64,000 bases of DNA, from assembly GCA_964472525.1 (NCBI GenBank), contig CAYYLL010000010.1:17812-81811 (forward strand). Reading direction: 5' to 3'. This document shows, piece by piece, positions 36,703-44,789 of the stretch. The stretch is from SZUA-37 sp964472525. Its GTDB lineage: Bacteria > Pseudomonadota > Gammaproteobacteria > UBA6429 > Thiohalophilaceae. The translations under genes and the position numbers were made by a program. Numbering within the stretch: the first letter of the stretch is position 1; each line of letters opens with the position of its first letter. The notes under the pieces are model-generated. The model did no database searches and was not told where the DNA came from. It saw nothing but the letters and a program-made list of their open reading frames with translations.

Positions 36703-37080
36703 TTGAAAAAGAGTGAAACAAAACTTCTTAAGCAATTTAGAGCCCTGCCCGAAGAGGCTCAACTTTCAGTTATCCATTTTTGTGACTTTTTAAGTTCGCA
36801 ACATCCTGTTACTGAGCAAGATATTGCCCCCCCTAAAAATATTATTCGACCTGATAAAGAATCGGTTGTTTTAGCCATGCGGCGTTTATCTGAAACATAT
36901 TTTATGTTGGATAAAGATAATATATTGAATGAAGCATCATCACTTATGTCTCAACATATTTTACAAGGACGCGAAGCCATAGAAGTGATAGATGAGCTTG
37001 AAGTTTTATTTAAAAAATATTATGACGAGCAAGTCATTGCAAATCAAATAGACACAGCTAATGGTGATAGCAATGATTAA
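36703..37080 (+). CDS. Unknown small protein coupled to the AI-2E permease gene
   Basis: I do not recognise a firm family. The 125-residue protein begins KSETKLLKQFRALPEEAQLS, a helical N-terminus reminiscent of DUF2281-type proteins (LP-x-E-x-Q...V..F..FL), has a proline-rich linker, and a helical second half with REAIEVIDELEVLFKKYYDE. It is soluble and acidic. The start is TTG with AAAGG 8 bp upstream. Its stop overlaps the perM-like start by 11 bp, so the two proteins are probably co-produced. Confidence 0.7.
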   Translation: MKKSETKLLKQFRALPEEAQLSVIHFCDFLSSQHPVTEQDIAPPKNIIRPDKESVVLAMRRLSETYFMLDKDNILNEASSLMSQHILQGREAIEVIDELEVLFKKYYDEQVIANQIDTANGDSND

Positions 37081-38140
37081 AACATTAGGCGATTGGTTTC
37101 ACCGATATTTATCAGATCCACAAGCAGTTGTTTTAGCTCTTTTACTGGCTATTGGTTTTACGGTAATTATTACGATGGGCGATATGCTGACACCGGCACT
37201 TGCGGCGTTGGTTATCGCCTATTTGTTAGAAGGCTTGGTGAGGTTTGTGCAGTCACATAGCTCGAATCGGTTTCGTGCTGTTATTTTAGTTTTTTCAACG
37301 TTTATTGCCTTTCTGGTTTTTTTCTTTGGTGGCTTAGTTCCTTTAGTGTCATCTCAGTTAACTGAATTTTTTAAGGAAGTACCCAGTTATATCGGGTTTT
37401 TGCAACAAGCACTATTACAATTACCTCAACATGTTTCTTATATTTCCGATACACAAATCAGGGAAATTACTACGGTTGTAAATAAAGAAATAGCTGGTTT
37501 TGGGCAAACTGTTTTAACCGGAACACTGTCATCTATTCCGGGTATTTTAACGGTGGTGGTTTATGCTATTTTAGTACCATTACTGGTTTTCTTTTTCTTA
37601 AAAGATAAAGACGTTTTGCTAGCTTGGAGTTCTTCATTTTTACCCAAGCAACGCGACTTAATGTCGGGTGTTTGGGCTGAAGTTGATCAGCAAATTGGCA
37701 ACTATATTCGCGGCAAAGTGTGGGAAATATTTATAGTGGGGATCGCAACGTATATTGTCTTTGCAATTTTTGGCTTAAAGTATGCCTTGTTACTAAGTGC
37801 CGTGGTTGGCTTGTCTGTTCTTATTCCTTACATTGGGGCAACGGTTGTCAGTATTCCGGTTGCCGCCGTTGCTTATTTTCAATGGGGTATTACGAGTGAA
37901 TTCTGGTATTTGATTATTGCTTATTTTGTTGTACAAGGATTAGACGGTAATATATTAGTACCGTTATTATTTTCCGAAGTGGTTAACTTGCATCCCGTTG
38001 CCATTATTTTGAGTATTCTGGTCTTTGGTGGGCTGTGGGGTTTTTGGGGTGTGTTCTTTGCGATTCCACTGGGGACGTTAGTCAATGCCTTATTAATTGC
38101 ATGGCCGAGAATAACCCGGGAAGAACCGCAACCGGCATAA
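37070..38140 (+). CDS. AI-2E / PerM family membrane transporter
   Basis: The 356-residue protein has about eight membrane helices and the family patterns LTPALAALVIAYLLEGLV, VYAILVPLLVFFFLKDKD and YIRGKVWEIFIVGIATYI, ending with the LHPVAIILSILVFGGLWGFWG region that is diagnostic. AI-2E family members include the AI-2 exporter TqsA and several Na/Li-proton antiporters, so the substrate is open. I place the start at ATG 37070 inside the previous gene; GTG 37061 would add three residues. Confidence 0.9.
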   Translation, partial: AMIKTLGDWFHRYLSDPQAVVLALLLAIGFTVIITMGDMLTPALAALVIAYLLEGLVRFVQSHSSNRFRAVILVFSTFIAFLVFFFGGLVPLVSSQLTEFFKEVPSYIGFLQQALLQLPQHVSYISDTQIREITTVVNKEIAGFGQTVLTGTLSSIPGILTVVVYAILVPLLVFFFLKDKDVLLAWSSSFLPKQRDLMSGVWAEVDQQIGNYIRGKVWEIFIVGIATYIVFAIFGLKYALLLSAVVGLSVLIPYIGATVVSIPVAAVAYFQWGITSEFWYLIIAYFVVQGLDGNILVPLLFSEVVNLHPVAIILSILVFGGLWGFWGVFFAIPLGTLVNALLIAWPRITREEPQPA

Positions 38141-38171
38141 TTGGTAATATATTATCGTTTCACTTTGAATA

Positions 38172-39575
38172 TCATAAGACTTCAGAAGAATAATCTGCCA
38201 GTCGTGAGCGTTCGCCACGCATTAAGGTGATATGTCCGCTGTGTTCCCAGTTCTTAAAACGATCCACGACATAGGTTAGCCCCGAGGTGGTTTCGGTCAG
38301 GTAGGGCGTGTCAATTTGAGAAATATTGCCTAAGCAAACAACTTTTGTATTGGGGCCGGCTCGGGTAATCAGCGTTTTTAATTGTTTGGGTGTGAGGTTT
38401 TGGGCTTCATCAATAATAATAAAACGGTTGAGGAAGGTTCTACCGCGCATAAAATTAACAGAACGGATTTTGATGTGTTTACTGATAACATCATTCGTTG
38501 CAGCTCGTCCCCATGAGCCACCTTCGTCATCCGTTTTTGTTAATACTTCAAGGTTGTCCATTAATGCTCCCATCCAGGGTGTCATTTTTTCTTCTTCTGT
38601 ACCGGGTAAAAAACCAATATCTTCGGCAACGGGTACGGTTACTCGAGTCATAATAATTTCACTATAAATTTCTTTTTCAATGGTTTGTTGCAAACCTGCG
38701 GCAAGAGTGAGCAATGTTTTACCTGTACCGGCAATACCCATCAGGGAAACAAAATCAATCTCGGGGTTCATTAATAAATTCAGCGCAAAGTTCTGTTCCT
38801 GATTGCGGGCTTTAATGCCCCATACCGCGTTGTTGGGTTTAGTATAGTCTTGCGTTGTTTCTATGGTGGCGCTGTCTTTATCGATTGAATTAACCCGATA
38901 GCTGTCTTTTTTCTGGTTGTTGTTATTATAAATAAAACTATTTACTGTCCAGTCTTTGACATCTGGGCCACTTACTCTGTAAAAGGTATGACCTTCTTCA
39001 ACCCATGAATCTATTTTACTGGAATGATTTTCCCAGAATGAATCATTAAGTTCATGCAAGCCGGTATAGAGAAGGTCGACATCTTCAAGCACTTTATCAT
39101 TATAATATTCTTCCGAATGAATACCTAATACGGAAGCCTTGATCCGCATATTAATATCTTTAGATACCAGTGTAATGGTTGTATCAGGTAGGGTCTTTGA
39201 TAAAGCAACCACCGTGTTTAAGATTGTATTATCGGGTAAATGGCTTGGCAGATAATCGGGTAGTTCAGAATTAAAGGCTTGTGTTTGAATAAATAATTTA
39301 CCATGAATAATATCACTGTCTTTTGACGGGTTTAAATCAAGCGGCAAACCTTTGCTAATATTATTTGAGCCGTGCTTTAGTATCAGATCATCAAGAAAAC
39401 GGCTGGCTTGTCTTGCATTGCGCGCAACTTCAGAGTTTCCTTTTTTATTCGCATCCAGCTCTTCTAACACCATCATTGGAATAAAAATATCGTGTTCCTG
39501 AAAGCGAAATAGTGCGGTCGGGTCGTGCATAAGCACGTTTGAGTCTAGTGCGAAAAGACGTTTTGCTGATTTCAC
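38172..39575 (-). CDS. phoH: PIN-PhoH fusion protein
   Basis: The 467-residue protein joins an N-terminal PIN nuclease domain (RLFALDSNVLMHDPTAL, VLEELD, NARQASRFLDDL) to a C-terminal PhoH ATPase with Walker A GIAGTGKTLLTLAAG and Walker B IIDEAQNLTP. Such fusions (also called PhoH2 or YlaK type) are reported to couple RNA unwinding to cleavage. It is last in the minus-strand gcvR-bcp-phoH operon, 8 bp after bcp. The gene symbol refers to the family, not to the shorter E. coli PhoH. Confidence 0.92.
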   Translation of the reverse strand: MKSAKRLFALDSNVLMHDPTALFRFQEHDIFIPMMVLEELDANKKGNSEVARNARQASRFLDDLILKHGSNNISKGLPLDLNPSKDSDIIHGKLFIQTQAFNSELPDYLPSHLPDNTILNTVVALSKTLPDTTITLVSKDINMRIKASVLGIHSEEYYNDKVLEDVDLLYTGLHELNDSFWENHSSKIDSWVEEGHTFYRVSGPDVKDWTVNSFIYNNNNQKKDSYRVNSIDKDSATIETTQDYTKPNNAVWGIKARNQEQNFALNLLMNPEIDFVSLMGIAGTGKTLLTLAAGLQQTIEKEIYSEIIMTRVTVPVAEDIGFLPGTEEEKMTPWMGALMDNLEVLTKTDDEGGSWGRAATNDVISKHIKIRSVNFMRGRTFLNRFIIIDEAQNLTPKQLKTLITRAGPNTKVVCLGNISQIDTPYLTETTSGLTYVVDRFKNWEHSGHITLMRGERSRLADYSSEVL

Positions 39576-39583
39576 TGTGATTA

Positions 39584-40078
39584 TTATTTCTCTTTATTCT
39601 GTTTGTTTAATGATTTTACGGCTTCAAGCACTTCATCGACATGACCGTCTACTTTTACTTTTCGCCATTGTTGACGTAACTTGCCTTTTTTATCAATTAA
39701 AAAAGTACTGCGTTCAATGCCGCGTACCTTTTTACCGTACATATTTTTCATTTTGATGACATCGAACAGTTTACAAAGTATTTCATCAGGGTCTGAAAGC
39801 AAATCAAATTTATAACCCTGTTTGGTTCGGAAATTTTCATGCAACTTGATGCTGTCGCGTGATACACCAAGAATCACTGTTTGCTGGCGTTTGAATTTAA
39901 GTAAGTGAGTCTGAAAATCGATACCTTCCTGAGTACAACCGGGAATGCTGTCTTTAGGGTAAAAATAAATAATAATATTGCTGTCTTTTAGTGAAGTAAG
40001 CGAAATATTTTTATCGCCAGTTGCAGCGAGAGTAAATTTTGGTACAGTTTTATTTAATTCAACAGTTGGCATGGTCAT
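39584..40078 (-). CDS. bcp: Thioredoxin-dependent peroxiredoxin Bcp
   Basis: Bcp reduces hydrogen and organic peroxides using thioredoxin. The 164-residue protein has the peroxiredoxin fold with FYPKDSIPGCTQEG, where C48 is the peroxidatic cysteine, and GVSRDSIKLHENFRTKQGYKF. The second cysteine found five residues later in E. coli Bcp is absent (it reads CTQEGI), so it is of the one-Cys or distant-resolving type. It lies 14 bp after gcvR. Confidence 0.93.
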   Translation of the reverse strand: MTMPTVELNKTVPKFTLAATGDKNISLTSLKDSNIIIYFYPKDSIPGCTQEGIDFQTHLLKFKRQQTVILGVSRDSIKLHENFRTKQGYKFDLLSDPDEILCKLFDVIKMKNMYGKKVRGIERSTFLIDKKGKLRQQWRKVKVDGHVDEVLEAVKSLNKQNKEK

Positions 40079-40092
40079 ATAACTTTTATTTG

Positions 40093-40659
40093 TTAATGTA
40101 TTTTTAAAGGTTCAATAATAGAGTCGAGGTTGAGTTCGTCACTAAACTCTAAAAAATCTTCGCGCAAACTGGGTATGTGCATGGATGTGGGTATTTCAAT
40201 CGTCATCGTAAGTGCAAACATTTTAGTCCCTGTGTGGGCAGCATTAAAGCTATCGGTTTGCAGGTCGTGAATATTAATTTTTCGATTATAAAAAAAGTCT
40301 GTTACTTTATGAACAATGCCGGGGTTGTCTAATGCGAGTACTTCAACGCAATAAGGAATAGCAGTTTCGGTATTGGCACGTTGTTCGGTATGTTTAACTT
40401 GCAAGGTTAAATTTAATTTTTCCTGCAAGCCCGGAAGAGTTTGTTCAAGCTTGGCAATATTATTCCATTGCCCTTCAATGAGCATAATAAGCGCAAATTC
40501 GCCACCGAGTAGGCTCATTCGAGACTCACAAATGCTACATTGTTGTTGGGTAATGGCTTCGGTTAAGCTCGCAACTAGGCCGGAACGGTCTTCGCCTAAT
40601 GCGGTAATAACCAGTAAATTTTTATTTGCTGCGTCTAGGTGCGCTGTTTCTAAAACCAT
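40093..40659 (-). CDS. gcvR: Glycine cleavage system regulator GcvR-type double ACT protein
   Basis: GcvR antagonises GcvA to repress the glycine cleavage operon in E. coli. The 188-residue protein contains two ACT domains: LLVITALGEDRSGLVASLTE with SICESRMSLLGGEFALIMLI, and CVEVLALDNPGIVHKVTDFF with INIHDLQTDSF. The gcvR-bcp pair divergent from dapA is a conserved gammaproteobacterial layout. No GcvA candidate is obvious nearby unless the LysR protein at 35791 plays that role, for which there is no evidence. Confidence 0.9.
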   Translation of the reverse strand: MVLETAHLDAANKNLLVITALGEDRSGLVASLTEAITQQQCSICESRMSLLGGEFALIMLIEGQWNNIAKLEQTLPGLQEKLNLTLQVKHTEQRANTETAIPYCVEVLALDNPGIVHKVTDFFYNRKINIHDLQTDSFNAAHTGTKMFALTMTIEIPTSMHIPSLREDFLEFSDELNLDSIIEPLKIH

Positions 40660-40737
40660 AGGCTAATGTTGAAGTGTTTTGCCTGTGTTTGTCAACAACA
40701 GTCTGTTTTAATTTCGAATTGTTGTCAGCGGGTAAAT

Positions 40738-40848
40738 TTTAGGATTATCACGCCTTGTGATTCGCACTAAACACGTAGCTAGACAGAGAGGGGGCGTTCA
40801 TCCTGTTTTCCCCCTTATATCTGTAGTCCGCTGCAGATATTGTTTTTA
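40738..40848 (+). ncRNA. Candidate structured RNA or attenuated leader between gcvR and dapA
   Basis: The 350-bp gcvR/dapA gap (40660-41009) holds three consecutive foldable units on the plus strand: ATCAC-GCCTT-GTGAT near 40746-40760; AGGGGG pairing with CCCCCT around 40788-40816; and ATCTGTAG (40819-40826), loop TCCG, CTGCAGAT (40831-40838), followed by ATTGTTTTTA. The last resembles a Rho-independent terminator 160 bp before the dapA start. It could be a small RNA, an attenuator for dapA, or chance. I recognise no known riboswitch class; a lysine riboswitch is excluded by size. Confidence 0.35.
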
Positions 40849-41009
40849 TTTGTAGTTGCGCTGATTGGATATTAATTTAGTCTAAACAATGACTTATGAT
40901 GTTTTCTTGTAAATGGCGAGCTGTTTTGAGCGATGGTTTTACTTGAGTTTATAGCCCCCCACAAGTACTATGTGCGATTCGAATTTCTGGCTTTAATGTG
41001 GAGTAAAAT

Positions 41010-41915
41010 ATGTCTTCAAATGTAATTCAAGGGAGTATTGTGGCCTTGGTTACGCCGATGTTTACGGACGGTCGGGTCGATGATGAATGCCTCGCAAATT
41101 TAGTTGAGTTCCATGTCGAAAATGGCACGGATGCGATTGTTGCTATGGGTACAACCGGTGAATCGGCCACATTGGATGAGAAAGAACATTGCCAAGTCGT
41201 TAAACAGATTGTTGAGTATGTGGCTGGCCGTATTCCCATTATTGCGGGAACCGGTGCTAATTCCACCACCGAAGCCATTCATTTAACCCGTTGCGCGGCC
41301 AATGCCGGTGCAAACGCCTGTTTGTTGGTGACGCCGTATTATAATAAGCCAACACAGGAAGGTTTATATCTGCATTTTAAAGCGATTGCAGAAGCGGTGG
41401 ATATACCACAAATTTTATACAATGTTCCCGGTCGTACTGCGGTGGATATGTTGCCTGAAACGGTACAGCGACTTGCAGAAATAGACAATATTGTGGGCAT
41501 TAAAGAGGCCACCGGTGATATAGCGCGTGCTGCGGATATTATAGAACGCTGCTGCAAAAATACTGAAAAATATGGTCATTTTGTGTTGTACAGCGGCGAT
41601 GATGCCACTGCAATGGCGTGTATTTTGAAAGGTGCAAAAGGGGATATTTCGGTGACGGCAAACATTGCACCACGCGCCATGCATGAGATGTGCGCAGCGG
41701 CTTTGGCCGGTGACGCAGTGACCGCAACGCAACTCAATAAACCCCTATTGGGCTTGCACGAAACTTTATTTGTGGAAGCGAATCCTATTCCTGTGAAATG
41801 GGCGTTAGCAGAAATGGGCAAGATAAAAATAGGGCAACGCTTACCCATGACGGTGTTGTCTGAGCAATATCATGGTGTTGTACGTGAAGCCATGCAGATT
41901 GCAGGTTTAAAATAA
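41010..41915 (+). CDS. dapA: 4-hydroxy-tetrahydrodipicolinate synthase DapA
   Basis: DapA condenses pyruvate with aspartate semialdehyde, the committed step to lysine and meso-diaminopimelate. The 301-residue protein has the TIM-barrel motifs GTTGESATLDEKEH, LLVTPYYNKPTQEG with the proton-relay Tyr, YNVPGRT, and the Schiff-base lysine K165 in VGIKEATGD. TGGAG at 40998-41002 serves as ribosome site. It heads the dapA-bamC-MBL-purC operon. Confidence 0.97.
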   Translation: MSSNVIQGSIVALVTPMFTDGRVDDECLANLVEFHVENGTDAIVAMGTTGESATLDEKEHCQVVKQIVEYVAGRIPIIAGTGANSTTEAIHLTRCAANAGANACLLVTPYYNKPTQEGLYLHFKAIAEAVDIPQILYNVPGRTAVDMLPETVQRLAEIDNIVGIKEATGDIARAADIIERCCKNTEKYGHFVLYSGDDATAMACILKGAKGDISVTANIAPRAMHEMCAAALAGDAVTATQLNKPLLGLHETLFVEANPIPVKWALAEMGKIKIGQRLPMTVLSEQYHGVVREAMQIAGLK

Positions 41916-41940
41916 ATTAATTTTTGATGTAGGTTTAAAA

Positions 41941-43068
41941 ATGTCAGTTGTAACTAAAGGTTATCAGTTTTTTATTTTGGTGTTGGTATTTATTACATTA
42001 TCAGCATGTTCAACAACAGCGCAAGATGAAGGGTATAAGGGTATTTATAGCGGTACCGTATCGACTGAGCAATCACTCGATGTGCCGCCCGATCTTGTAT
42101 CGCCAGATTCAAGCAGTGCTATGTCTATTCCGGGTTTATCGAATACTGGAACAAGTTTTTCGGAGTATTCAACTTCAGGGGCAGGTTCTTCCAGTAATGT
42201 TTTACCGGCATCATCGTCGGGTGTGCGTTTTGTGCGCGATGGCGATATGTTCTGGTTGCAAATTAATGCAAAACCTGAAGAAATTTGGGGGCAAGTGCGT
42301 ACCTTTTTTAAAGATTTAGGCTTTAGTTTTGTTACCGAGAGTCCTGTAAATGGTTTACTCGAAACGAACTGGCTCGAAAATCGTTTTGATGTACCGACGG
42401 GGTGGATTGCTTCGATGTTAGGCGGGTTATTCTCAACGGGATTAATGGATAAATATCGTATTCGTATAGAACGTACCGATAAAAAGGGCGTGAGTTTATT
42501 GTTTATTACCCATCAGGGTTTAAAAGAACAAGCATCGGGTGACTATTACGGCGATACCGATCTTTCAATACAATGGGTACCGCGACAACCTGACCCCGAA
42601 TTAGAAGCTGAAATGCTCCAGCGGTTCTTAATTTTCCGTGGTATTGCAAAAAAACGTGCGAAGCAGATTGTTTCAAAAAATAAAAGTATTGAGCGTGCCA
42701 AACTGGTTAAAGATAAGACGACAGATAGTTACATCATTGAAGTGGCTGAAATTTTCCCTCGAACCTGGCGGCGTATTAGTATTGCATTAGATCGTATGGG
42801 CATTATTATTGAAGATAGAAACCGCAGTAAAGGTTTGTATTATATAAAAACAACAGAAGATTTTATTAAGAATGGCACAGAAGATAAGGGTTGGTTCGCA
42901 TCAATATTTTCATCGAATGATAAACCACTCAAAGTTGCAGAGTTTCGCTTAAGTGTTGAAGACTTGGAAAATAGAAGCGTGATTAGACTTATGGATGCCG
43001 ATGGTGAGCAAGACAAGAGTAAAACGGGTTACTTTATTCTTAAAAAATTAAAAGAACATTTACGTTAA
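41941..43068 (+). CDS. bamC: Outer-membrane assembly lipoprotein BamC
   Basis: BamC is an accessory lipoprotein of the BAM complex. The 375-residue precursor has a lipobox LSAC and then the unstructured N-terminal segment with DVPPDLVSPDSSSAM that contacts BamD in E. coli. Two helix-grip domains follow (one around FWLQINAKPEEIWGQVRTFF, the other around RTWRRISIALDRMGIIIEDR). Position directly after dapA is typical. Confidence 0.94.
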   Translation: MSVVTKGYQFFILVLVFITLSACSTTAQDEGYKGIYSGTVSTEQSLDVPPDLVSPDSSSAMSIPGLSNTGTSFSEYSTSGAGSSSNVLPASSSGVRFVRDGDMFWLQINAKPEEIWGQVRTFFKDLGFSFVTESPVNGLLETNWLENRFDVPTGWIASMLGGLFSTGLMDKYRIRIERTDKKGVSLLFITHQGLKEQASGDYYGDTDLSIQWVPRQPDPELEAEMLQRFLIFRGIAKKRAKQIVSKNKSIERAKLVKDKTTDSYIIEVAEIFPRTWRRISIALDRMGIIIEDRNRSKGLYYIKTTEDFIKNGTEDKGWFASIFSSNDKPLKVAEFRLSVEDLENRSVIRLMDADGEQDKSKTGYFILKKLKEHLR

Positions 43069-43076
43069 ACAAAGTA

Positions 43077-43874
43077 ATGCAAATACATCAGCAAGAGAGT
43101 GAGTCATTCTCGGTACTGGAATTTTCCTCTTTAGGAAGTGGTAGCAAAGGCAATGCAACCTTAATTTCGGTTGGTAACACCTGTATTATGGTGGATTGTG
43201 GTTTTTCGATGCGTGAGACGGTAGCGCGTCTTGAAGCGTGTGGTAAACAGGCAGAACAACTGACCGCTATTTTATTAACCCATGAACATACGGATCATAT
43301 TCGTGGTGCCGGAGCCATGTCACGAAAATTTGGTATTCCTGTCTGGTCTACCCGTGGTACGGCACAGGCTGATTCATTAGGTGAAGTGAGCCGCCAGTAT
43401 TTTATTAATGCGGAAGAAGAATTTAAAATTGGCGATGTGCGAGTGCAAGCTTATCCCGTACCGCATGATGCAAGAGAACCGTGTCAGTATGTGTTTAGTA
43501 ATGGCAAGCATAAGTTAGGTTTGTTAACGGATGTGGGGCGGGGCACACCGCATATTGTTGAACGTTTATCTTTGTGTGATGCGTTGTTACTGGAATGCAA
43601 TCACGACAGTGATATGTTGCTACAAGGTGAATATCCGCCTTCATTAAAACAACGTGTGGCGGGAGATTTAGGGCACTTAAGTAACTGGCAAGCAGCCGAA
43701 ATTTTAGCCCAATTGGATACAAGTAATTTAAAATACATTGCAGCAATGCATATCAGTGAAAAAAACAATCAAATTGAGTTAGCAAGAGCGGCGCTAAGTG
43801 AGGTACTCGATTGTGAACACAGTTGGATTAATATTGCAGACCAACAACACGGTTTAGCATGGCATAAAATATAA
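43077..43874 (+). CDS. MBL-fold metallohydrolase (YycJ/WalJ-like)
   Basis: The 265-residue protein is a metallo-beta-lactamase-fold hydrolase with the signature LLTHEHTDHIRG, VPHDAREPCQYVF and LLECNHDSDML metal-ligand regions and starts with a SLGSGSKGNATLIS motif. This subgroup resembles YycJ/WalJ nucleases of Gram-positive bacteria, and an exonuclease role is plausible but unproven here. It sits 8 bp after bamC and 18 bp before purC, a linkage also seen in pseudomonads. Confidence 0.9.
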   Translation: MQIHQQESESFSVLEFSSLGSGSKGNATLISVGNTCIMVDCGFSMRETVARLEACGKQAEQLTAILLTHEHTDHIRGAGAMSRKFGIPVWSTRGTAQADSLGEVSRQYFINAEEEFKIGDVRVQAYPVPHDAREPCQYVFSNGKHKLGLLTDVGRGTPHIVERLSLCDALLLECNHDSDMLLQGEYPPSLKQRVAGDLGHLSNWQAAEILAQLDTSNLKYIAAMHISEKNNQIELARAALSEVLDCEHSWINIADQQHGLAWHKI

Positions 43875-43892
43875 TTTTTAATTTGTAATGAA

Positions 43893-44630
43893 ATGGATTT
43901 AAAAATGACTTCTGTTATTAAAAAAGAACAACGTTTTATTGGTAAAGCTAAAACTGTTTTCGCAACCAATAAAGATGATAAACTTATTTTACATTTTCGT
44001 AATGATACATCGGCATTTGATGGTGAAAAAATCGAGCAGCTTGATCGAAAAGGAATGGTCAATAATTATTTTAATGCCTTTATTATGCAACAGCTTGAAA
44101 AAGCGGGTATTGCAACGCATTTTGAAGAACGGATTTCAGATGATGAATCCGTGGTTAAGAATCTAAAAATGTTACCGATAGAATGTGTTGTTCGAAATAT
44201 TGCAACAGGCAGTCTGGTTAAGCGTTTAGGCGTTGAAGATGGTATGGATCTGGTGCCTCCCACCTTTGAATTTTTCCTTAAAGACGATGCACTGCATGAT
44301 CCAATGATTAACGATTCGCACATTATTGCCTTTAACTGGGCAACGCAAGATGAAATCGATCAAATGAAAGTACTCACTTATCAAGTGAATGATGTTCTTA
44401 AGAAACTCTTTGCGGATGCCGGTATGTTACTGGTGGACTATAAACTGGAATACGGTCGCTATAATGGCAAGCTGATTTTAGGGGATGAATTCAGCCCCGA
44501 TGGCTGTCGTTTATGGGATAGTGAAACCCGCGAAAAACTGGATAAGGATCGTTTTCGTCAAGGTTTGGGTGGCGTTGTCGAAGCTTACGAACAGGTTGCT
44601 CAACGTTTAGGTGTTGCCTTGCCGGATTAA
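43893..44630 (+). CDS. purC: SAICAR synthetase PurC
   Basis: PurC joins aspartate to CAIR in purine synthesis. The 245-residue protein shows RNDTSAFDGEKIEQLDRKGM, PIECVVRNIATGSLVKRLG, LVDYKLEYGRYNGKLILGDEFSPD and DKDRFRQGLGG, all diagnostic. An alternative ATG at 43905 (giving MTSVIKKEQRF) is equally likely to be the true start, since neither has a strong ribosome site. It ends the dapA operon. Confidence 0.96.
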   Translation: MDLKMTSVIKKEQRFIGKAKTVFATNKDDKLILHFRNDTSAFDGEKIEQLDRKGMVNNYFNAFIMQQLEKAGIATHFEERISDDESVVKNLKMLPIECVVRNIATGSLVKRLGVEDGMDLVPPTFEFFLKDDALHDPMINDSHIIAFNWATQDEIDQMKVLTYQVNDVLKKLFADAGMLLVDYKLEYGRYNGKLILGDEFSPDGCRLWDSETREKLDKDRFRQGLGGVVEAYEQVAQRLGVALPD

Positions 44631-44670
44631 CTAAATTCTCATGTAAAAACAACTAGTTATAGGTTCTATT

Positions 44671-44706
44671 AAGCCGATCAAATCAACTGATTTGGTCGGC
44701 TTTTTT
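44671..44706 (+). terminator. Rho-independent terminator of the dapA-purC operon
   Basis: AAGCCGATCAAATC and GATTTGGTCGGCTT pair over about 14 bp with one G-U, loop AACT, and run into six Ts. Confidence 0.9.
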
Positions 44707-44709
44707 AGT

Positions 44710-44736
44710 TAAAGAAATCCATATCATTGCCGCTAT
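44710..44736 (+). promoter_or_regulatory. Sigma-28 (FliA) promoter of the second chemoreceptor gene
   Basis: TAAAGAAA (44710-44717), 11-bp spacer, GCCGCTAT (44729-44736). The conserved TAAAG and GCCG cores are intact; the -10 matches 6 of 8. It directly follows the purC terminator and lies 54 bp before the ATG. Confidence 0.65.
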
Positions 44737-44789
44737 CATAAATGTAACTAATTGTTTTTGGTCCAAATCTTTTAAAATGGTGCTATATC

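Noticed and set aside
44771..44784. TTTAAAATGGTGCT shared before the chemoreceptor (44771) and the DUF1015 gene (near 55373)
   Set aside because: A 14-base match is expected several times by chance in 64 kb of AT-rich sequence.
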